Source: Bursaphelenchus xylophilus (Eukaryota > Nematoda > Chromadorea > Rhabditida > Aphelenchoididae). Taken from it: a stretch of 64,000 bases of DNA. The stretch lies in NCBI GenBank assembly GCA_904066235.2, contig CAJFCV020000005.1, positions 2,847,501 through 2,911,500 of the forward strand, written 5' to 3'. The position numbers and the translations under genes were made by a program. Positions 44,100-55,389 of this stretch are shown here, piece by piece (positions within the stretch are counted from its first letter, which is position 1; every line of letters begins with the position of its first letter). Below the pieces are notes generated by a model. That model saw only the letters and a list, made by a program, of their open reading frames with translations. It had not been told where the DNA came from and made no database searches.

Positions 44100-47000
44100 A
44101 TGGAGCAACTAGACCCTCTATATTTAGCTTTGTTGTACTATCGAATCAACAAAATTGATCTGGCCTCCGAGCAATGTTCGAAGATTTTGGAGAAAAATCC
44201 GTTGGATCAGGTGAGCTGAAGGGGGAAATTATGTAGAAGAAGTAGCTCAATTTTCAGCATAAATCTTTTTAAAATTTTCTAAAAATTTTAATTAAGCTTC
44301 CTTACGGCAGTTTTGAAAATTTCTGCCCTGCAGAAAAAATTGAATTTTTTCCAATTTTTGTTATCAAAATCATCAATTTTCAAGCATTTCTTGGTGATTT
44401 TCAACCGAAAAATTTCCAAATTTCTCAATCATTTTCAACCGAAAAACAGGTTTTTGGGGTAGAAATTCCCTTACTTCAGAAGGTCGTAGCGACTTCAGTT
44501 TGCACTTTAAAATATTGTTATTTCACAGACGAAAACTAATGTCGCTTAAAAATACATATTCCAAAAACGAAGTCTCTGCGCCGCCTCCGCCGAAAGTTAT
44601 AGCCTCCGACTTTCCTTCACGTTTCTTGAAAGACCCTGTTCATTACCCTCCCCTTCCAGGCCGCCTGGTCGTTGAAACTCGCCTGTTTCACCGAAGAAGT
44701 TTACATTGACGAGCTTGAAAACGACGAAGCCGGTCTAGCCGACGCCTATCTCGACGATCACGCCATAGTAACCGGTGCCCGTCCTGGTACCTCGTTGAAT
44801 CGACCAGTTACGAATGGCGGAGGTCCTTCGCCGGCGCTACGCCCGCGAACTCAAACCGGCCGGCCGTTGAGTGGAGTGGTCCGACCGGACAGCCGACTCA
44901 AGACCGGGACCATGGAACAGCAGCTGAGAACGTCGCGGACGGCCAGAACGGCGCGCCCAATCTCGTCGGCCACAGCGAGACAAGTCAGGCTGGGAACGGT
45001 AAGGGATTTGGAGCTAAAAATGGAGATGTTCCAAGTGCGACGCTCAGGTTTTCTTTAGATTTTGCACACATTTCTAGTATAGGTCACATTTCCATTCCTG
45101 AAAATTTTAGCTCGCACTTTGCAGGCGTAGCCGAGATATTGAACGATCTTTGTGGCCGAGAGAGCACGCAAAACGCGGAGAGCGGTCATATAAAAGCAAT
45201 TTTGGCCATATTTTTGCCATTTTCATGCGGAAAAACTTGATTTTTTATAGAAATATTGCCCTCTACGGTAGGAATAGGAATCAAACTTTTCGTGCCGAAA
45301 TTCGGCAAAAGGTGTCAAATTTTCGCCAAGTTTCGATCTAAAAATCTCGGTTGTTTCTGCAAAGCGCGAGCTAGGATTCTCGGGTATTTTTTAGAAAGCA
45401 AGATTCTAAATTTGTGCCAAGTTTTATCAAAATCTAAGCGTCACATTTTGAGTATTTACCTTGTAAAAAACGCTGTTTCTTTATGACCTCAACGCATAAA
45501 AATTTTTGCAGGCGTCAATGATTGCGCAGCAAGATCAATTCCTGAACTTGTCGCGTCTAAATATTGACAAATACGCTGCTGATCCGACGGTTAACCGCTA
45601 TTTATTTGAGTATGTTTTCCTACACGAGGGCGATATGAAAACGGCTCATCAGGTAAGATACGAACTATGAACTTTTTTATGGCTTTAAAATCTCACCTGA
45701 TTGTTTGCAGATTGCCGCAGCAGCAACGAAAGCGGCTGAGTACGGGGATTGGTACTGGAAGAACCAATTGGGGAAGTGTTATTATCGGTAAGTAGAGATT
45801 TAAAGACCAGGGTTGACACAAGGGTGCTCAAAGTGCGACCCTTATCACCGGCTTTTGGCTTACATTGACCATGAAAAAAGACATGTATTAAAAATCGACT
45901 TTTTATGCGTGAAAATATCATTATCTTTTTGCATGTTGTATACTATCTTGTCGGCAAAGTTCGTTAGGTATCTGCGAGCCTCTTGCAAAGCGCAAGACAA
46001 TGCCTTTATGGACTGATACTTACAAGGGCCGCGTTTGAAGTTCAACGCTCAAATTTTGTACACATATCTGATATGGGTCGCAAATCAATGCCCGAAAGTT
46101 TTAACTCGCGCTTTGCAGAGCCTAGACGTTCAATGGTCTTTTTGGCCGTATCTTTTCCGGTTTCGCATCGAAAAAAGTGACCGCTAATTGCAGTGGCGGA
46201 CCTTATCCATTGGCAAAAACATACCAAGTTTTTTTTAGTTGGAGATGGAGACATTTTACTACATTTTTGATACCTCCCGGATGCAAAATGGTACGTTTTT
46301 GCCGCTGGATCAGGTCCGTTATTGTAACGTCAAAATCTGCACTTGGAGTACTTCCCCTATTAGTCTGGGGGGATTTACATTGTATCTACATATATGCGTT
46401 TGAACTAGACAGCAATTGGATGAATTGTCAAAAAGTCGCCTTTCTCCACATAGATACCTTTTTTACATTTTTTTCGATTCTAATTTTCCCTGTGAATCTT
46501 CAATTTCCAGATTAGGAATGCTCCGCGAAGCCGAGCGTCAATTCGCGTCCTCGTTGCGCAACATTAAATTGGTCGAGACGTTCGCTTTCCTGGCCAAGGT
46601 TTACATCAGACTCGACCAACCGCTCAGCGCCATCGACCACTACAAAAGCGGGCTTCAGACCTTCCCCAATGACATCACGCTGTTGACTGGGTTGGCTAGA
46701 ATCTTTGAGGTGAGCTGGAAATTATTGCAAGACATTGAATTTTAGCAACTCGGCGAGATGGACAAGTCCATCGACTTCTACAAGCAAGTGCTGAATCACG
46801 AGGCCGCAAATGTGGAGGCGATCGCTTGTGTTGGCAACAACTTTTTCTACAGCGATCAGCCCGAGCTGGCCGTCAAGTTTTATCGGTAGGGATGAGATTC
46901 GCTTTAACGTTTTTTTCAGCCGAATTTTGCAAATGGGTGTAAACTCGCCCGAGCTCTATCTGAACGTCGGGCTTTGCTGTTTTTATTGTCAACAGTTGGA

Positions 47001-48242
47001 TCTGTCGCTCGGTTGCATCGAGCAGGCGCATGCTGGCGCTGATGACGAATTGCAACCGGATCTTTGGTACAACACTGCTCATATCGCATTTGTAAGCGGG
47101 ATTTTTATTGTTGGTTTAGATATACCAGTACAAAAGTATATCGTACAGCGAAAGCTGCTTATAACAGAGAACTTTAAGAGTACCGAGAGTCAATTTTAGG
47201 CCAAAATGAAAATTTGTAGAATGAAACCTTCAAATCATTTTTTAATCATCTCTGATTTGTGATACAGTAGTTTTGACTGCTTTTTGATCAAATAGAACTC
47301 CTCTGGAGCCTTCCCTTAGGGCGAGAAATTGGCTTGAAAATGGCGCTGTAGCCATATCTCGACCCCGAAGACAGCCGATCAAAAAATGTACCATTTTGCA
47401 TCCGGGAAGTATCAAAAATGTAGCAAAATGCATCCCTCTCCAAGCAAAAAACTCCGATTTCTAAAGCGCGCTCGCTCTTTTTGTGAGGTAAAGGGCGCGC
47501 TCTTCAAAACGAAGTTTTTTTCATTTGGATGGTGAAGCATTTCGCCACATTTTTGATACTTACCGAATGCAAAACGGTACGTTTTTTGCCACTGGATCAG
47601 GTCCGTCACTGTAGATTTGAAACGGTTAAAAATATTATAATGGTTGATAAACCGACCAAGATTTTTTAAAGGTTCATTTCATACAATAAAAATAGCCATT
47701 TTGATATGTTCTTCCGAATGGCATTAGCAGTAATTTCGTAGTTTTATCATACCTTAGATACTGAAATTTTCAGTGGGTTAGGTGTACTTTCGTAATAGAT
47801 TTCAACCTATAGGAAAATTACCGTAAATTCCAGGGCAATGGCGACACCCAGATGGCGGAGCGTTGCCTTCGTATTGCATTGGCCTCAAATCCCGACCACG
47901 CTGAGTCCCTTTGCAACTTGGGGATAATAAAAATGAGAAACGGATATCTGGACCAGGCAAGGAACTTGTTCCAAACTGCTGGAAAAAAGGCTCCGCATCT
48001 TTTCGAAGCGCATTTCAACTTGGCACTTCTGAGTTACCAGGTAAAAATAATGTGATATAGATCACAACAAGAGGATGGTTAATTTAAATTTTTCTTTCAT
48101 AACTGATGACACATTCATTTTGCAGACGGGACAATACTACGAGAGCTACACTGCAGTAAAAAAGTCGCTGGAACAGTTCCCAGATCACGAACCCTCGACA
48201 ATGTTGTTGTCGTATCTGGAGAAAATGTTTTCATCAAAGTAG
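44100..48242 (+). CDS. bbs-8: BBSome subunit BBS8 (TTC8), TPR protein
   Basis: Nine exons (44100-44210, 44660-44998, 45512-45652, 45711-45787, 46511-46709, 46746-46885, 46920-47091, 47834-48040 and 48126-48242) join in frame to 500 aa, the usual length for TTC8. The N-terminal 40 residues (YLALLYYRINKIDLASEQCSKIL) match the family start. A variable Arg/Thr/Pro linker with RPGTSLNRP follows, and then a run of TPR repeats from about residue 180 to the end (for example LNVGLCCFYCQQLDLSLGC, CNLGIIKMRNGYLDQARNLF). BBS8 is part of the BBSome coat that moves membrane proteins in and out of cilia. Its ciliary role is supported by the X-box at 44026. Introns contain at least five MITEs, yet all splice sites are intact. 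Confidence 0.96.
44300..44639. mobile_element. CAGGGTC-ended repeat (family 14), bbs-8 intron 1
   Basis: Reverse-complement relative of 59177-59466 (shared AAGGTCGTAGCGACTTCAGT, GAAGTCTCTGCGCCGCC, CCTTCACGTTTCTTGAAAGA), ending GACCCTG at 44639, 21 bases before exon 2. The left boundary is approximate. Confidence 0.75.
45024..45462. mobile_element. Family 2 MITE, bbs-8 intron 2
   Basis: From AGATGTTCCAAGTGCGACGC to TTGAGTATTTACCTTG, decayed at both tips. Confidence 0.75.
46022..46366. mobile_element. Family 2 MITE split by a shortened family 1 MITE, bbs-8 intron 4
   Basis: Family 2 sequence (AAGTTCAACGCTCAAATTTT, TTTTAACTCGCGCTTTGCAG) runs to about 46187. A 137-bp family 1 copy with an internal deletion follows (46190-46326), and then the family 2 end AAAATCTGCACTTGGAGTAC resumes. 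A further degenerate family 2-like stretch lies at 45820-46020. Confidence 0.7.
47365..47613. mobile_element. Family 1 MITE, bbs-8 intron 7
   Basis: Arms share GCATCCGGGAAGTATCAAAA. The right end GGATCAGGTCCGTCACTGTA is intact, while the left tip is worn. Confidence 0.8.
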
Positions 48243-48261
48243 TCGATTTTAAGGGATCACA

Positions 48262-48267
48262 AATAAA
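48262..48267 (+). terminator. Poly(A) signal of bbs-8
   Basis: AATAAA 20 bases after the bbs-8 stop codon. Confidence 0.75.
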
Positions 48268-48317
48268 TATTTTTTCAAAGCCTTGTGATGACTCCACATA
48301 TTGTGTGTATATCTGTC

Positions 48318-48452
48318 TAAAAGAACGGATGAAAAAATGGCTCCTATCTCGCTGCGCCAGTTGCATCGTTGAGGTGAAAAGTTGTTTGATTTTGCAATTC
48401 ATTTTCTAGGCGGCGATACGACAGAGCGCTCATTATTTTTCCGACAGACTGA
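48318..48452. mobile_element. Family 3 MITE, left end worn
   Basis: Right end ATTATTTTTCCGACAGACTGAT intact; the interior retains GCGCCAGTTGCATCG. Confidence 0.7.
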
Positions 48453-48636
48453 TTGCAAAAGCATTTTTTTTTTTAAAATGGCGATTGCCATGTTTCTATC
48501 TGATACTAATCCGTCCGTAAAGTCGCTGGAGTGATATTTAGACTTTTCACAAGAAGAATTAAATCCGGGAAGAACGGCAAGGGATATTTGAACTGTATTG
48601 TGACTTACCGTTTGAAGAAAACGGCGGTTTTAGATT

Positions 48637-48686
48637 AAATTTGACCGCCATGGCGCCATTTTTAAATTTGACCGCCATGGCGCCAG
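48637..48686. repeat. Short tandem copy of a GC-rich near-palindrome
   Basis: AAATTTGACCGCCATGGCGC is repeated twice, 28 bases apart. The core GGCGCCATGGCGGT is nearly self-complementary. Confidence 0.7.
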
Positions 48687-48854
48687 ACAGAGGCTTCAAG
48701 TGGCATGTCCGTCAAATAAATTGTACTGCAGTTATCTAGAGGTTTGGTAGCCTTATTCGCACATAGTACCATAATCGCTTTCCAATGGCTAGATTCTGAG
48801 CTTAGTCAGCAAAATTGCAAAAATCAGGCTAATCCAGCGTTTTTACAAACCTTG

Positions 48855-49051
48855 ACTAGCCCTTTCGCAATGTCGCTGGAGTGATTTCGATGACATGCGC
48901 TATGAAAAAAGAGAAGCTCACTTTGCATTTTTCAATTTTCAATTTTTTACACAGTGCTTTTTTGAGCTTCCACTCGCACCCTGACTTTTTTTGCACAGTG
49001 CAAGTCGTGCAAGTCGCCGAAATCACTCCAGTGACTTTGCGAACGGACTAG
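48855..49051. mobile_element. Family 5 MITE, best preserved copy
   Basis: Inverted ends ACTAGCCCTTTCGCAATGTC and GACTTTGCGAACGGACTAG, followed inward by GCTGGAGTGATTTCG and its complement. The interior contains GCACAGTGC. It lies between bbs-8 and the next gene. Confidence 0.8.
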
Positions 49052-49315
49052 TAAAGGTTGGCAAGACGCTGGATTGGCCTGGGTTTAGGCAATTTTGAAG
49101 TTCCAGCCGTTGGAAAGTGATTGTGGTCCTATTTGAAATGTTTAAAAACAGTAGGACATACTTGCAAGAACTCACGGAATTTTATCCGAAATTCCTGAAA
49201 AGTGCAAGAAAAGGAATACGCTTTCGAAATGAATACGTGTACTTTCGGATTGAAATTTTTTCTCAGACTTTCCAACCGTTCGGTGGATTTTGGCGGGCTG
49301 AATTCGAGAGAATCG

Positions 49316-50392
49316 ATGGCAAGAATCCTTAACTTCCACAAATTTGGGCATCTCGAGGACCATCCCAATTGCACCGTACGCTTGCATGGACGCTTGGTTC
49401 AGGAGACCGAGGAGCATCGAGTTACCAAGGAATTGCTGCGGGAGGTAAGTTTATGAAGACCAAAAAGTCTGGTTTTTGTAGAGAGGCTTCGTTTTATGGA
49501 GCTTTTTTATCCTGGACTTGAGTTTTTAGAGCTCTGGCGTTGTTCGTTATAGAGAGATTTTCTTATGCGAGGTCGTTATGCAGAGTTTTTCCACTGTAAT
49601 TTTAATACAGTGAAGGACCCGATACGGCAGCCAAAAACGTACCATTTTGCATCCGGGAAGCATCAAAAATGTGGCAAAATGCTTCCTTCTCCAAGTGAAA
49701 AAAATCCGTTTTGAAGGGAGCGCCCTTTTTCCCTCAGAAAAAGAGCTAGCGCGCTTTTGAAATCGAAGTTTTTCCACTTGAACAGGGAGCCATTTTGCCA
49801 CATTTTTGATACTTCCCGGATGCTCAATGGTACGTTTTTTCCCACTGGATTCCCTACTGTAAACCTTCTTCTTTCAGGCGTTGGAGAAGATCGAGAGTCT
49901 CCAGAATCAGATCCTGGAAGAGCGTCGTCGTTCCACGGCGCTGGACCAACTCGTTTCCCTCCTCCAACGCCCCCACCCATCGTTGATCGAGGCCCGACAA
50001 CAGTCCGTGCGAGGGGAGAAAGGCCGCGCGAGCAGACGTGGGAAGAGCACGAAGAAAAACTTTCATTTGAGGCGATTCCAATCCAATTTGCCCTATCAAC
50101 AAGTCCGCAGGAAGACGAGGTTTGCTCGGTGAGTATTTTTGATGACGTCATCTTTGAATATTAATTTTTAAAATTACTCATAGAGGGCTAAAAATATAGA
50201 AGTCAAAGTTAAAAGGTGCCTCCCATAACCTCAACTGTTCAAATTTTCAGACAAAAGAAGCTCCGAGCCGCCATCATCAACCATCTGGGCAAATGGAACC
50301 GAAAACTCAGCCGCCAATCCATCCTCCAGCTCGAAATGGAAGTGGGGAGAGTGCTCACCAGAAACTACAATTTCCGCAGCGGAGAATACTAA
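49316..50392 (+). CDS. Basic coiled-coil protein, unrecognised
   Basis: Three exons (49316-49444, 49878-50128 and 50251-50392) join to 173 aa. The ATG lies 49 bases after a TTTCTCAG acceptor, which may be a spliced-leader site. The central part (about residues 34-70) is a predicted coiled coil (TKELLREALEKIESLQNQIL), followed by a very basic stretch (GKGRASRRGKSTKKNF region) and a C-terminal helix ending RSGEY. The coding frame, splice sites and codon use look real. I cannot assign a family. The gene follows bbs-8 on the same strand 1.07 kb away, and two MITEs account for about a third of the gap, so an original operon is conceivable. The frame is open above the ATG, so a longer N-terminus cannot be excluded. 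Confidence 0.7.
49607..49861. mobile_element. Family 1 MITE in intron 1 of the coiled-coil gene
   Basis: TA-CAGTGAAGGACCCGAT at left and CCACTGGATTCCCTACTG-TA at right. The right end lies 16 bases before exon 2. Confidence 0.85.
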
Positions 50393-50627
50393 TCATCTCA
50401 GAAATATAAGCTGACTAATTACAGTAAAGGATTTGATTGGAGTTTGGAGGACTTTGGATTTCGAAAATTCTTCAAAAATTTTAAAAAAGCTCAAAATTTA
50501 GTATGAAAATTAATACAGTTGCTTACTTCAGTTGTTGTTCATACGGCTTTCTGAAACGAAGCCGTATTTTTTAAATTTTTTTATTACAAAGATGAGAAGA
50601 ATGGGGCTTAAGGCTACTGTGGATTAA

Positions 50628-51076
50628 TAAGGGAAGTACTCCAAGTGCGACGCTCAGATTTTCTTTAAATTTTGCACACACGTCGGGCATGAACCAGTTA
50701 TCAATTCCTGAAAGTTTTAGCTCGCGCTTTGCAGGCGCCGCCGAGATATTGAACGATCTTTGCCGCCGGGAGAGTACACTAAACGCAGAGAGCGGTCAGG
50801 GAGAAAAACACTTTTTGGCCATAACTTTGTTAGTTTCGTGCGGAAAAAATTGATTTTTTTGGGAAAGATTAGCCTTTACGGTAGAAGTAAGTATAAAACT
50901 TTTCGCGCCGAAATTCGGCAAAAAGTCTCGAATTTTTGCCAACTTTCGATCTTAAAATCTCGGTTGTTTCTGCAGAGCGCAGTCGAGAACTCTCGCATAT
51001 ATTTTTAAAAAAATTCTTCTAAATTTTTGCCGAGTTTTATCAAAATCTGAACGTTGCACTTGAGGTATTTCCCTTG
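50628..51076. mobile_element. Family 2 MITE
   Basis: AAGGGAAGTACTCCAAGTGCG at left and GAGGTATTTCCCTTG at right; 449 bp with all internal blocks. Confidence 0.85.
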
Positions 51077-51443
51077 CAATTTTTGAGAGTTTTTAGTAAG
51101 TTTTCAACTTGAAACCGCGAAAAATCATCATTTTTGGGCTCACCAGTGTCAATTTGCTCTAATGGATTCGTGATCCATTAGTCTTTCAAAACGTTTTTTT
51201 GAACTGGAACCAAACTAAACGTTTCCAATTTTTTATAATCATCCTCATTCCGTCCAAAAGCTCAAACCATTTGTGCGAAGTTAAAATCCCCCCAAAATAC
51301 TACAAAAAATTGCCCTGGTGTTTGTTTGCACAGCCCTCCCGTCAACGGAAACGAGCTTTGCTGAAATTGTAAGACAAAGGAAGTTATTGTTCAACATGTC
51401 AGCAGGACCTAAATTTAGGCTCACTGTTGGCAAAGTCATCATG

Positions 51444-51455
51444 TATAAAAAGGGG
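51444..51455 (+). promoter_or_regulatory. TATA box of ShKT gene A
   Basis: TATAAAAAGGGG, 38 bases before the ATG at 51493. The two paralogs have a TATA box at nearly the same distance. Confidence 0.7.
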
Positions 51456-51492
51456 TTCAAGGTGGCGCGATTTCATTGTGTTTTGGTCCGAA

Positions 51493-51989
51493 ATGAGCTG
51501 CCTCATTCACGGGCTAGTTCTGTTGTTTTTGGTCGACAGAATCTGGAGTGAATGCTCGGACGAAGGGAGTAACTGTGTGAGGTTTCAGAACATGTGTCTG
51601 AATCAGGTCTATGCCCCGATCTTGTTGGAATACTGCCGAAAAACGTGTGATAACTGCCCCGGAACTTGCAAGGACAACTCGCCGAGGTAAGAGTATTCTG
51701 AAAATACTATCAGACACATGAAAAAGCAAAGATTACATTATGAGAAATCACGGTAAAAATGTCATCAGCCGGGTCTGGTTGATCTTTTTTTACTCGTCCT
51801 TTTTTAAGAACGCCTTTGGTGAGAGATTTGTCCTCAATTTTTAGATGCCGCACGTGGAACAACAACGGATTCTGCCAGAGCAACTATTACACTAAAAATT
51901 ACAAGGAATTGTTGTGTTCGAAGACTTGTGGCTTGTGCAAGGGCGGTGACGACGATTTTGGAAGTGGTAGCGGAAGTGGCACACCATGA
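51493..51989 (+). CDS. Secreted double-ShKT-domain protein A
   Basis: Two exons (51493-51686 and 51845-51989) give 112 aa. A signal peptide (CLIHGLVLLFLVDRIWS) precedes two six-cysteine ShKT domains. The first runs from CSDEGSNC to CDNCPG. The second starts CKDNSPRC and ends CGLC. A Gly/Ser tail (GSGSGSGTP) closes the protein. The intron is in phase 2 and splits the second domain after its first cysteine, as in paralogs B (53421) and C (58200). ShKT domains are small disulfide modules common in nematode secreted proteins; the name comes from a sea-anemone peptide and does not by itself imply toxicity. The role here is unknown. It is slightly more divergent than B and C. Confidence 0.9.
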
Positions 51990-52063
51990 AGTGAATTTTC
52001 ACACAATGCACAAGTTTTTTATACTTATGCTATGCAACTTACTTTAATATGTATGTATATACA

Positions 52064-52069
52064 AATAAA
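52064..52069 (+). terminator. Poly(A) signal of ShKT gene A
   Basis: AATAAA, 75 bases after the stop codon. Confidence 0.65.
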
Positions 52070-52443
52070 AATTTTGAAGAGAGTTCTTCTTGAGGTTTTC
52101 TTGACTCTCCTGACAACTGTCGGTTGTCTTGGCGGGAATCGCAAAACAAATGTTAGTTTCCTCCGGAATCACCCTGATAGAAAGGCCCGTTTAAACCGGG
52201 CTTCAGCCAGCATTTAAAGTGGGTATGTGGTGGTTGAATATTAAGTGATGGCTGGCTAAGAATGGAAAGGACCAAAACCTTACAATTAGGACGCTGGACC
52301 GGCGAATCGGGGCCTTGGCTGGCTAGCAAAAAAGCATTTGTGGATTTCGGCCTTGCCGACTGACGTGGTTTCGATCGTCTGTGCAATACTCTATTTGTTG
52401 GTAAATTCAAAACTCCAAATTTTGAAGTTCTCTCATCTTTTGT

Positions 52444-52586
52444 ATCAGTCTGTCGGGAAAGTAACGGCGGATCGTCGCAGCAAAATGTCCCGCCTCGCCG
52501 CTATCGCCGCGGCTTGCAGTCGCAATGCGATGATGGGCGATTCCGAGGCGCGATGATCCGCCGTTATTTTCCCGACAAGACCGATA
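52444..52586. mobile_element. Family 3 MITE, GC-rich subfamily
   Basis: ATCAGTCTGTCGGGAAAGTA to TATTTTCCCGACAAGACCGAT, with the ACGGCGGATCGTCGC interior. Confidence 0.8.
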
Positions 52587-52654
52587 TGGTCCTGCACCGC
52601 CACGAGCAGAACCATATTTCGCTCGGTGTAGGAAGACAGAAAAATGCTTTTGGC

Positions 52655-52812
52655 TATCAATGCGTCGGGAAAATAGTGACGGGTCATCGCAACAAAACGT
52701 TTCGACTCTTCGGAAAGTCGCGCACTAAATCTCCAGCTGCGCCTAGCCGTTGTCAAGCGATGATGGGCGATTCCACGGCTCGACGATCGAGCACTTTCCC
52801 GACAGGCTGATA
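52655..52812. mobile_element. Family 3 MITE, GC-rich subfamily, diverged
   Basis: ATCAATGCGTCGGGAAAATA to TTTCCCGACAGGCTGAT. The interior shares GCGATGATGGGCGATTCC with 52444 and 19049. Confidence 0.75.
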
Positions 52813-53370
52813 TATCCCTGGTACTCTTTTGAAAGACCTGAAATTTTACCGAAATGTGGGCACTTTAGACTTGGGATGACAAAGGTAGATATTGTATATT
52901 CGTCTGAGACTTTTAGAGAACCTTACAATACGTTTCGTTTTTTAATAGAAATAAGGCTAACACTTTTACATATTCATAAACTACAGCGCCACATCCTCTT
53001 CAGTTCTTGGGCTAAAGGTCCCGGGTTGTCTCTGAAAAACTCGAATTAGGATCTTCAAATATATATAGATTAGACAAGATAAATATGTACATATGCTGTC
53101 ATTTTTTTGTAAATTTTGAGCGTCACTGTTCGACCATCACTCCTACATTTAGATCGACCTCCTTTCTTGCTTTGTTTGCAAAAGCCGTCCTGTCGCTTGG
53201 ACCAACAATGTAGTGGAACAATAGAGTTCGAGACTGTGATACTTTAAATATTTTCTAGTATGGAGAGTTCAACATCAGAAATGCTTTGTGTTGTCAGCAG
53301 CAATCAACTATTTTTAGACGAGATTTTTTAATTGTTTACTCTTCAAAACGATTACGATCACAAATTCTCA
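52813..53370. other. Intergenic, no feature seen
   Basis: AT-rich DNA between MITEs and the 3' end of ShKT gene B. Confidence 0.5.
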
Positions 53371-53374
53371 GCCT

Positions 53375-53380
53375 TTTATT
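53375..53380 (-). terminator. Poly(A) signal of ShKT gene B
   Basis: AATAAA on the minus strand, about 40 bases after the stop at 53421. Confidence 0.65.
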
Positions 53381-53420
53381 ACAATCAACAGACATAACAA
53401 AGCTGCCTTAAACAAAGTAA

Positions 53421-54391
53421 TTAACCGTTTCCACTGCCACCGTCGCCACCACCGTTGCTCTGGCAAATTCCACAACTCTTCGAACAATACTGCGCCTTAT
53501 GGGCTTGTGTGTAATACGAGCTCTGGCAGAAGCCATTCCGCTTCCATGAAGGGCATCTGGAAATTGAATATATTGAAAAAAAAGTTGTGATAGAAGTGCA
53601 TCTCGCCAAGAACTTCTTCAAATTATTATACGATATCTCACACAGGAGGTACCCACAGTGCAATGCTCAGATCTTGACGAAACTTGGCATTAATTTAAGA
53701 AATGCATTTTTTCCAAGATATACGAGACTCCTAGCTAGTGAAACTGCAGAAAGACCGAAATTTTTAAGTCGAAAATTGACAAAAATGTGAAATTTTTTTT
53801 GCAAATTTGGCATGAAAGTTTTTCATACTTATTTCTACTGCTGAGAATAATGTCTCTACAAAAAATTAATTTTTTCCATGCGAAACTGGCAAAGATATGG
53901 GCAAAAGTGTTTTTCTCTCTGACCGATCTCCATGTTTTGCTTACTCGCTTGGCCACAAAGATCTTTCCATATCTCCACAGCGCCTAGAAAGCGCGAGCTG
54001 AAACTTGCAGGGCTTGATATATGGCAAATGCTTGAGATGTGGGCAAAACTTGAAGAAAATCTGAGAGTTGCATTTAGAGAACTTCCCTTGTTAATTTAAT
54101 CACATTGCAAAGCATACAATGTGAATAAATCGCATTTTTTCCCATTTAAATTTTGCAAGATCTCTCAAAATGAAAATATAATCAATTTCCATACCTTGGA
54201 GAATTGTCCTTGCAAGTCCCGGGGCAATTGTCGCAAGTGTTCTTGCAATACTGCTGCAAAATCGACGCATACACTTGATTATAGCACATCCCCGAAAACT
54301 GCGCACAATTCGTCCCTTGGTCGGTGCAGGCGCTGTACACAGTACCCGCCAAAAGTAGTAGGGCCAGACCAATCAATGAACCCGTATTCAT
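53421..54391 (-). CDS. Secreted double-ShKT-domain protein B
   Basis: Two exons (54391-54195 and 53556-53421) give 110 aa. Signal peptide MNTGSLIGLALLLLAGTVYS, then ShKT domain 1 (CTDQGTNC to CDNCPG) and domain 2 (CKDNSPRC to CGIC), with all twelve cysteines present and a Gly-rich tail. The intron position and phase match paralogs A and C. The first exon is about as close to C as to A. A family 2 MITE fills most of the intron. The gene is inverted relative to A and C, so the trio is not a simple tandem array. Confidence 0.9.
53643..54091. mobile_element. Family 2 MITE in ShKT gene B intron
   Basis: GGAGGTACCCACAGTGCAATG at left; GTTGCATTTAGAGAACTTCCC-TTG at right. Confidence 0.75.
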
Positions 54392-54427
54392 GACGCTTGT
54401 GATATAATTAGGTTTCGAAATCGAGCG

Positions 54428-54434
54428 TTTTATA
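54428..54434 (-). promoter_or_regulatory. TATA box of ShKT gene B
   Basis: TATAAAA on the minus strand, 36 bases before the ATG at 54391. Confidence 0.65.
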
Positions 54435-55160
54435 CCAGGCCATTGTCTGTAGTCTGAGGAGGAGACGATCTCAGAATCAAAGTTTGTGTGTTCGGGGAAA
54501 AGGTCGGATTAGTTTAAAACACAACTTTCTGACAGGGTCGAGCAAAACAGACAACATTAGCCGGGCGGGGATTTCGAAAAGCTTGCAGTTGTCTCAGTTT
54601 GACATGTCTCGGATTGACGTTAACCAAACGTAAGCTCTATTTTTTCTGTCATACTGTAGCCTGGATTGGCCTGACATGGATGCTTCATTGGTCAAATATG
54701 GAATGAGCTAGAGGCATGGGAGCTTCGCTGTTGCATATATGGTGTGGTAAGGGATGGCTACGCCCTAGGCGACTATGTATTTCCTTCCCGTTGAAAGCGG
54801 CAAGCCCTCTTTCTTTCTTGTGGAGCTGTGGTGATAGCCATGGAGGAACATTATATCTTATACCTTAAATTTTTTTGACAATATATCTAAAGAAAGTTTG
54901 AAATTTACAACAGTAAAATAAGCATTAATTCTAGCGGATCTTATAAGGTCAAAGGCTTGGAAATTAATGGAAAATAATTTTTCGCTAGCCAAATTTTTCA
55001 GGAAACAATTTTTGGATCTTTATTCGGCTAGCCTATCCTCACCAAAACTTTATTTGTAGGAACATTCAAGTTTTCCATGTATACTTCAAATCCTGGAAAT
55101 TTTGAATTTTTCTAAAACGGCATCTAAACAAAACAATATTTTTTGGAAAACCTTTCTAGA
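54435..55160. other. Intergenic, no gene seen
   Basis: Near 54594 the words TCTCAGTTTGACATGTC echo one tip of the Transib-like MITE, possibly a remnant. Otherwise featureless. Confidence 0.4.
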
Positions 55161-55165
55161 CATTG

Positions 55166-55389
55166 CACGTCAAACTGAGGAGTCCGGTGACCGGTATAGA
55201 CTCTTCGCTATTGGGTTTATACACTTCGCCTTGATTTCACAGAGAATTCAGAGAAAAAGACGCGCAAAAACCTACTCTCGCGCCCCAAAAAATCCCCATT
55301 TCTTCCCCGACGAAAAGTTTTTTTCGCTTTTTTTTGGCGAATTCCCAATCTATTCACCGGACCGTTTTGGCCTATCTCAGTTTGACGTG
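55166..55389. mobile_element. Transib-like MITE, copy 2
   Basis: 224 bp, same 14-bp ends CACGTCAAACTGAG as 4183-4407, flanked by a perfect 5-bp duplication CATTG (55161-55165 and 55390-55394). The target differs from copy 1, which shows that the 5-bp repeats come from insertion. Confidence 0.85.
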
